NCBI GenBank assembly: GCA_037039685.1 | Contig: JAWNGF010000004.1 | Span: 1,364,001 to 1,428,000 of the forward strand | Length of the DNA: 64,000 bases | Reading direction: 5' to 3' | Source of the DNA: Ceratobasidium sp. AG-K | Lineage: Eukaryota; Basidiomycota; Agaricomycetes; Cantharellales; Ceratobasidiaceae | Shown: positions 57,293 to 64,000 of the stretch, piece by piece | How positions within the stretch are numbered: position 1 is the first letter of the stretch | How the letters are laid out: each line of letters begins with the position of its first letter | Notes under the pieces: model-generated | What the model was told of the DNA's origin: nothing | The model's input: the letters and a program-made list of their open reading frames with translations, nothing else | Databases searched by the model: none | Translations under genes and position numbers: made by a program

Positions 57293-58301
57293 ATGGCTCC
57301 TAAAAAATATCCTCTCATACCTACACCAGCAGGCGACTGGAAACGTGATGTGTTCGTTCTCCAGTCAACCCGCATGGCAGCCACATATAACGTCATCATC
57401 CAAACCATGAATTCGATCCGATACCATTCGCATAAGATAGACAGATCTCTAATTCTGCCGTTCACAAGCTACTGCTATATGCTAGTAAGCGCGTTTAATA
57501 GATGCCTAGAGCGCGTGTTAATCAGAATCCTATTTTCTAGTTCGTACTCGTTGTACACCAAGTGGTTATGGAAGAATTCCTCTTTGGGCTCCTGTGTGTC
57601 TTCTCAACTCCCACCAGTTAGAGCAGGAGCTAACATCACATTCTGATCTAAGGGGTATTCACATAAGTTCTATGGACGGAGCAAACCTTACAGCATGGGC
57701 GGAATTGCTCCTGGACATTCGAATTGGAAGAGTCAGGTATCAACCGCACATACTCGCAAAAGCATTAAGGCAATTTGGGGATCCTATTGTTGAACATATG
57801 AAACAAGTAATGTCCACGCTCGAAGTACGTTCAACATAGGCTTTAAATCTCTTATATTCGGCCTGCTAACAGTTTGCCATCCAGCCACATCGATTGAAGA
57901 GAATGTACCAATCCGAGGCACTTCAAGGCTTCGAAATAGCCTTCAACGCAAAAAACAGGGCCGAAATACCCCTTGAGGTTGCTCCATTACTACTGCTCAA
58001 CTCTGATATCGAGCATAACTCTTACTGTCCTCTGCAACAAGTGAGTCCAAGTTGAGATAAATGTCGTCGCTCTGTTAAGTTCGTGAGCATTCAGCTGGGT
58101 GTATCCATTGAAGCAGTTCAGCAGGACATAGGGTTGTACTGGCTTATTTGGCAGTTTAGCCAGACCAACACCAACTACGTACGATCGGAAAGTATATTAG
58201 TTATAAGAGAAGTAAGAGAGAGGCAATTTATGTTCACGCTAGTCTGGGTTTCAGCCGGACTCTTTGGTTTGATTCTTATCTACTACTGGTTGGTACAATG
58301 A
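57293..58301 (+). CDS. Hemerythrin-like membrane protein, copy 2
   Basis: Tandem paralog of the previous gene: MAPKKYPLIPTPAGDWKRDV, then MAATYNVIIQTMNSIRYHSH. After an intron (about 57485-57539) comes FVLVVHQVVMEEFLFGLL, which holds a single His and the EE of the usual HHxxEE helix. Then LTAWAELLLDIRIGRVRYQP, FGDPIVEHMKQVMSTLE, MYQSEALQGFEIAFNAKN, VAPLLLLNSDIEHNSYCP and IWQFSQTNTN, ending in a transmembrane helix FTLVWVSAGLFGLILIYYWL with stop at 58301. Ligand residues are again incomplete, but different ones than in copy 1 remain. The intergenic gap is 632 bp and the orientation is the same, so a tandem duplication is likely. Confidence 0.7.
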
Positions 58302-58657
58302 CCGTCGAATGGTGCCGAATTGAGAGTACCCTGTTTAAAATACATTTTGTCCTAGCCAATTTGTGGTATATTGAGAATGTGCAGGGGCTCCAAATGATAG
58401 AGGCGATTGCTATTTGATTAATCCACCAACATAAAGGTGACTTACCTGCTGACTCAGCAGGCCCCATCACCTTGCCCAAGTTCTCCAAGTCCAGCCAAGA
58501 CTTGTCGGTGCACTGCTCTTACGGTAATGCTCTCACGCCGGAAAATACACATCATCTCGGCGTACGACTAAGGCTGTACATAGTGAGGAGTTATATTATC
58601 TCTGCTCGAGTAAGACAACCCGTTTAACCTCGACGACCGACCCACAGCAAACACACC
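58302..58657. other. Promoter region of the calpain gene
   Basis: About 355 bp. Contains tatatta near 58592 and ctctgctcgag; no gene. Confidence 0.4.
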
Positions 58658-61600
58658 ATGTCTAACGCGTCTGAAACCAAGCTCCTAGCCGACGCACAGG
58701 TTAGCATGCGCCCGAAGTCTCTCCATGCGCTGTTGTTTACTTCTATCTAGGCCACCCTGGCACGTGCAACACAAAAAGAGCATGCAGGTCAACTGGACGC
58801 GGCCTACCAACTCTACGTTCAAGCTGCCAAGGAGCTCGTGCCTCTGACCGGGAAGTCCTACCGTTTAGAAACACGAAACGCTGCGAAAACATCTGGCTCT
58901 CGTGCGCTGGAGCGCGCAGGCCTACTCAAGCGTGCGACACACGGCGAGTTAAGAAGGGTGCAGCGAGACCCCCTTTCCGAGGGTTCGTCATAGTGGAATT
59001 ACATAAAGCTTTCGTTAACATCGATATTGTTGGCAGAGGAGCAATCGTATATCCTGAAGCAATCTTCACGTGTGAATGGGATTACACTACCAATTTGGTC
59101 TTCTAACGTGGCCCAGGGCCAAGAAGAAACGCGATCTCAGGTTTTCATGTGCGTATCTCGTTCCATATCGGCACCAATTTACAATATTTCGCCTCTAGCG
59201 ATAGTAATGGAGCGCCACAGCTTTCACCTGCTCATAACTCAGCGGCAGCACAATGGAAACGGCCGCCAAGCGGGTTGCCGATGGTGGACCTCGACACACC
59301 TGATGAGATTGTACAGGATGTTGTGTCCGACTGTTCGGTTATTGCCGCTCTAGGCGTCTGTGCGGAGCATCGCCAACGATTCAACAGCTGTGTAGGTTCT
59401 TCATAAATACATGGGCCGTGTTGAGCTCTCCTAACTCATGGACAGCTGGCCATTCGGGCGATACATCCCCAGAATGAGCATGGGATGCCATTCAGAAATG
59501 CACAAGGAAAATATGCCATTCGGATGATGTTTAACGGGACCTGGAGAATGGTATGTTGTGGCGTCCTTTGCGTAATTTACACTTACGCTCCCGTGTTTAG
59601 ATAGGTACTTGTATTGGATGTCTAACTTGGACTACTCTAACTGGTAGCTTCAGTGATAGATGAGCTTTTGCCCACAGCGCCTGACGGACGGTTGATATGT
59701 GCTACTACTGTTAAACAAGCTCAGCTCTGGCCTGCGTTACTTGAGAAGGCGTACATGAAGTTGATGGGGGGTTACGACTTTCCAGGATCGTAAGCGTCTG
59801 TTGATTTGGTATCACCGGGCCTGACTGATGGTACACCGTTTTACAGCAACTCTTCCATTGACTTACAGTAGGTTATCCTGATTAAAATGGAACGCTAAAC
59901 TTAGACTGTTCAGTGTGCTTACGTCCTGGATCCCGGAGCATATGTACCTTACCGGGTATGTTTGTTTTCCCACAGCCATGCGTTATATCTGAAACTTGAG
60001 CACAGTGATGATTTCCAGCGGGAGAAAAGTTGGAAGAGGATATATGATGGCTTCGTTAACGGTAAAGTTAGTTCTTGCTTGGTAAGACATTACTAACGCA
60101 ATATGCGATATCCCACGCAGGTAAAGCGCTGCTAACCCTCGGCACGGGAGAAACGGTGAATGGCGAAGGTCGTTGGAAAGATATTCTAATTGCAGCACAT
60201 AACTATGCGATAGTAGGTACGAAATCGAAGTTCTCTCGTACTATTGTCGACCTAAAGAGCACGGCTAGGGCTGGAAGATGATGGTGCGGTCCAGAACCTC
60301 AAAGTCTTGAATCCGTGGAGGCGTACGGAGGAGAGCCAAGGTATTATATCACTTGCGTTGCTTGACTATCATTTGACAACTCGCTGGATGTTGGTGTATA
60401 GGAGGCGGGTTGCTTACTATCTCGTGGGGCTTAGTGTGCAATCTATTCGAGAGCGTATACTTGAACTGGGATCCGGAGTTGTTTCCTCATAATAAAGTCA
60501 TTCACGGGTGAGCGAGCTATTTTCAAGCTTGGTCTGGCGTTGCGCTGATGGCTTAGTAGAATGTGGCGGGAGCGCACAGCTGAATCGGGGGAACATGCCG
60601 GTGAGTCTGGCACAACTGGTTGGCCAGGACTTGAAATCATAAAATTAAAATTAAAATTACTAGCCTCAAACCATCATTATCGTCTGAGGTACAGCAGCCC
60701 CGAGTCGGTTGTTGGCTCCCAACCGCCCGAGATATGGGTTCTGCTCACACGACATGTCCTGTCCAAAGAGACCAAGGCAGACTTTATTGCACTGCATCAT
60801 TTCACCCATGGAGAAGCTGGCAAACTACCCCGTGCAGACCAGGTTCCGAACAAGGTAAATGCGTTCAAGATTCTTAGATTTCCACTAGGCTAACGTAGAA
60901 CGATGGTACATTAGGGTACATATTCCGATAGCCCACATATTTTGGTAAACGACCCGAGTTGATGAACGTATAGGCTTGTACTCATGTCCATTCGTAGGCG
61001 CGGATCAAGGATGCCTCCCCCAACGAAGTCATATCACTTATCGCCGCTCGGGACGGAAGTGCTCCCGAAACTGGATACACACTATCAGTTTATTCGCATG
61101 CTACCGTTGAAATCGAAGCAGTGACAAAAGTACTTGGGTATATCAAGACGGTAGGTTCACTCTACCAATCCAAACTCCAATACTAATTTAATCCGCTCAG
61201 GCGAGTGGCACATTTACCAGCAAAACTGCTGGTGGGAACGCTTCGCTTGCTACCTTTATGAACAACCCTCAATACCGGGTTCGTATCAGCGAACCCACCG
61301 GACGCGTGACTGGTGGCGGAAGAGCACGCGTGCCAGTGAAACTAACGGTTGAGGGTGTACGGACGCTACCGTTGAATGTGAAGCTGGTATGGTCAGGAGG
61401 GAAACGTGTTTCAGAGTTGGTATTTGTAGCCGCATGTAGTGAACTAGGCTTACGACCAAATTTTCGTAGCGTGGTTATTGGAGATATCGTTATAGATTCG
61501 GGAGCGTATAATTTCGGATTGGCATGTGTCGAGGGAGAAGTACAAGGCGAGTCACTGTCGTTCACATATCAACACCATCTGACTGAAAGTCATCGGTTCC

Positions 61601-62226
61601 CTACAGCTGGCGAGTATACCCTGGTGATATCTTCGTTTAGAGCTGGCCAGCTCGGGGAGTATGCGTTCCGCGTAGAATGTGATATGCCAGTCGAGGTTAC
61701 CCAGCTCCCACCAGAGGGAGCAGGAATGTTCCACAAGACAACCAAGGGCTGTTGGTTAGTTTGCTATTTGCTCGTTACGAAAGATGCTTGAATTGTGGGT
61801 GACAGGGACCGTGCATCTGCTGCTGGGGGTCCTTCGTCTGGGAATTACGACTCGAATCCTGCTTTTGAGATCACAGTGCCATCTCCCACAAAAATCAGGT
61901 ATACTCTTCTTCATCCATAGCCAGATGTAGAGCTTACCCACAGCCACAGTGCTCGTCTCCAAATGATTTCTAAATCTCCGCTATCCCCTGCACCTGCTCT
62001 CAACTTGACTCTATTCGAGCGTACCGCTCAAGGCTCAGCTGGAAAACAAGTGGCTACATCTGGAGCTTACAGCGACGCTGTTTCAGGAGTAATGCTCCCA
62101 GATATATCCCTGCGGCCAGGTATCTACTTATTTGTGCCATCTACTTATTACCCCGGTCTGGTGGGGGATTTCCAGATTCTTCTATATAGTACAATCAGTA
62201 ACTTGAATCCCATCCGTGTTCGATAG
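58658..62226 (+). CDS. Rim13/PalB-type calpain protease
   Basis: Cysteine protease of the fungal alkaline-pH response; the family cleaves the Rim101/PacC transcription factor on endosomal ESCRT platforms. Starts MSNASETKLLADAQ, and the next exon (ATLARATQKEHAGQLDAAYQ) is an N-terminal MIT domain. The catalytic domain follows: VSDCSVIAALGVC (nucleophile Cys), LPTAPDGRLICATT, EKAYMKLMGGYDFPGSNSS, REKSWKRIYDGFVNG, LIAAHNYAIV (His), VLNPWRR (Asn) and LFERIYLNWDPELF-like SVYLNWDPELF. Then EIWVLLTRHVLSKE, SDSPHILV, NNPQYRVRISEPTG and two C2-like sandwich domains, ending SNLNPIRVR with TAG at 62224-62226. At least 12 short introns. The catalytic triad is intact. Locations of a few small middle exons are approximate. 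Confidence 0.88.
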
Positions 62227-62790
62227 ATAGGCTTACATAGACTCTACTGTTATTCCTTTTAACCTAACTTGGATGGTTCTGGGTGTAAGGGAGCGCTAGC
62301 GTAGACAGGACCAAGAGAGCATGGAATTTCAAATATGGGCGTAAATATGGGCGTAAACACGGACAACCACTACGAACATCAAACTTGTCCGCTCCAAGCC
62401 AGCACATATCATCGGTCGCAAGATCATATTAAGCAGACAATGGTTCATCATCTCTACGAGGCCTCCTCACCAATACATGCTAAATAGATTGCACTTCACG
62501 AATCAAATCTTGACGGCTCCCAACTGCCCGTTTTAGGCGGACGCAGCCAGCGCTTGCCCGGAGCGCGCACCTGTGACGTCCATCTTTGCATCGCTGCTCT
62601 CCACTACTTGGCACACAGCTGCACTTACGAGCTGAGCTGGACTGATGATGGAACATCTCACTCAGGGGCTCTAACGTCCGCAGGGGCTCGACTGCTTGGT
62701 ACTTGGTCTGGGACACGGTTGCTCGAATCCTTATAAATTGGAGGGCCTTTCTGCGGCCACCGCAGCCCTCCTTTGACCTTTACCACCACC
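62227..62790. other. Intergenic, promoter of the trehalase
   Basis: About 560 bp. Holds two tandem copies of atatgggcgtaaa (62333-62357) and no gene. A 60-codon frame ending at 62736 is not supported. Confidence 0.45.
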
Positions 62791-64000
62791 ATGAAACGGA
62801 GATTGTCTCTCTGGTTTGTTTTAATCGTTGGTAATGCCGCCATCTCTTGTGCGCGACCTCGTGGCTCTCGAATAATTGATGACCGAGCTACCTACCATGC
62901 TTACGCTCGGGATAGCGGAATGTGCCATAGACGGAACAACCCTCAGCGTACCTTGGTTGTCCCCGGGCCTGAAATAGTTTCTCGATTCTCAGTTTGCCAA
63001 GGGAGAAACGAATTTGGTGAACTAGTATCTGATACGAGTGGGTCCGTTTACTGTAACGGAACGGTAAGCATCCATGTGTACGCTTCAAGTATGTACTTAT
63101 CACTACTAGCTCTTGCATCTCTGGAACGACGCGAGGGACCACGTTGGAGATAGCAAAACCTTTGTTGACCGTGCGAGCGACCTCTCTGGCACCCAAATCA
63201 ACCTAGCTTTGAACAATATGTTGAAGGAACAGAGCTTCACGGTATCTGAGTTTCTTGAGGAATGGAAGGTAAATTCGAGTTGGTGAGTACCTCACTTCTT
63301 GTTTTCTTGTACGGCTGCCCTTACACTGCTGATAGAACCAGCCTGGGCAAGAACTGAGGGAGTACGAAAATGCAAGATTTCCCCATACTCCACCCGTTGT
63401 ACTCGGAATCCGCCCTCAAGCCAAACTGTTCAGAGCCTGGACTAAAATTGTGCACCACTATTGGAACAACCTCGATAGGACCATGGTTCAAAACTGTTTT
63501 GATGGCGAGGACGACGTTGAAGCCCAATTGCTTCCTGGTCCGGGATCTCCACCAGCTCGCGCGAGCTTCGACGTCTCTGGCTACCCCGCTCACGTCAAGG
63601 AAAAATGTGCAACATCTATTATTCGCCTCGAGCACCCTTTTGTCATCGCAGGAGGGCGTTTTCGAGAACAGTATTACTGGGATTCATTTTTCGTGATGGA
63701 GGGCCTGCTTGCCGCCAACATGACCTACCTGGCCCGCACCACTCTGCTCAACTTTATGGATGAAATTAGATCTTATGGGTTCATTCCAAACGGAGGAAGG
63801 TATGGAACACTCAAGTGTTTATGATCGGATTAATCGATCTCTTGTCTTCAGGAAATACTACCTCAACCGATCGCAGCCGCCGCTTTTCACACACGTACGT
63901 ACCTGGGCCACGATTCGTACCGTAAACTCGGGAACTCATCCATATATGGAACCGCCCTAGATGCTTCACGCATATGTTCATAACACAAACGACACTTCCG
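62791..64000 (+). CDS. Secreted trehalase, GH37 (3' end beyond window)
   Basis: Splits trehalose into two glucoses. Starts MKRRLSLWFVLIVGNAAISC, a signal peptide. Splicing gives SVYCNGTLLHLWNDARDH, VGDSKTFVDRASDLSGTQIN and LKEQSFTVSEFLEEW, then KCATSIIRLEHPFVIAGGRF and REQYYWDSFFVMEGLL, where GGRFREQYYWDS is the GH37 signature. DEIRSYGFIPNGGR joins KYYLNRSQPPLFTH, then LHAYVHNTNDTS at the window end. Introns near 63064-63108, 63281-63340, 63800-63850 and 63896-63959. The gene runs off the window, so the C-terminal half is not seen. No frame breaks in the visible part. Confidence 0.9.

Overview
The window reads as nuclear DNA of a filamentous basidiomycete, most likely an Agaricomycete of the Rhizoctonia/Ceratobasidium type (inference). 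Genes are dense, lie on both strands and are split by many 45-80 nt GT-AG introns with CTAAY-type branch sites. Typical fungal genes are present (Rim13/PalB calpain, Cwc15, Erd2, Sfc1, GH37 trehalase), and so is a DUF6535 membrane protein of a kind expanded in these fungi. I saw no rRNA, tRNA, CRISPR array or intact transposon. Protein names rest on motif recognition; no database search was run.

Layout: 1-3315 (-) glucosidase II alpha subunit, cut by the window edge; 4729-6990 (+) a decayed six-hairpin glycosidase pseudogene; 7222-9018 (-) a probable Sld7-like protein; 10613-11374 (+) an unknown small protein; 11588-17517 (+) a giant Ser/Pro-rich protein; 17954-21385 (+) GH2 beta-mannosidase; 22047-22388 (+) a small Ser-rich protein; 23269-26574 (+) a DUF6535 protein; 27340-28421 (+) splicing factor Cwc15; 29034-30977 (+) a molybdenum-cofactor-sulfurase-like PLP enzyme; 31463-33225 (-) a single-pass membrane protein.

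34323-40415 is a rearranged block. Two nearly identical NAD(P)-dependent reductase genes lie in about 1.88 kb inverted-repeat arms around a third, diverged and frame-broken paralog. A copy of that paralog's 3' end lies beyond the right arm.

The right half holds a microbial-type PARG with an N-terminal PIP box (40706-42181), a membrane-anchored aspartic protease (42432-45056), a P-loop kinase (45960-46696, -), an SGNH/CE2-like esterase (46880-48203, -), the KDEL receptor (48438-49381), the succinate/fumarate carrier Sfc1 (49647-50888, -), neutral ceramidase (51393-54933, -), two tandem hemerythrin-like membrane proteins (55622-58301), Rim13/PalB calpain (58658-62226), and the start of a trehalase (62791 to the end).

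Two points stand out. The ceramidase gene appears to need a 9-nt microexon to encode its nucleophile loop. At least eight genes or exons that otherwise look sound are broken by single-base changes in short homopolymers, which looks like assembly error and should be resolved before any of them is called a pseudogene. I see no gene-cluster logic linking the neighbours; most appear to be independent housekeeping or secretory genes.
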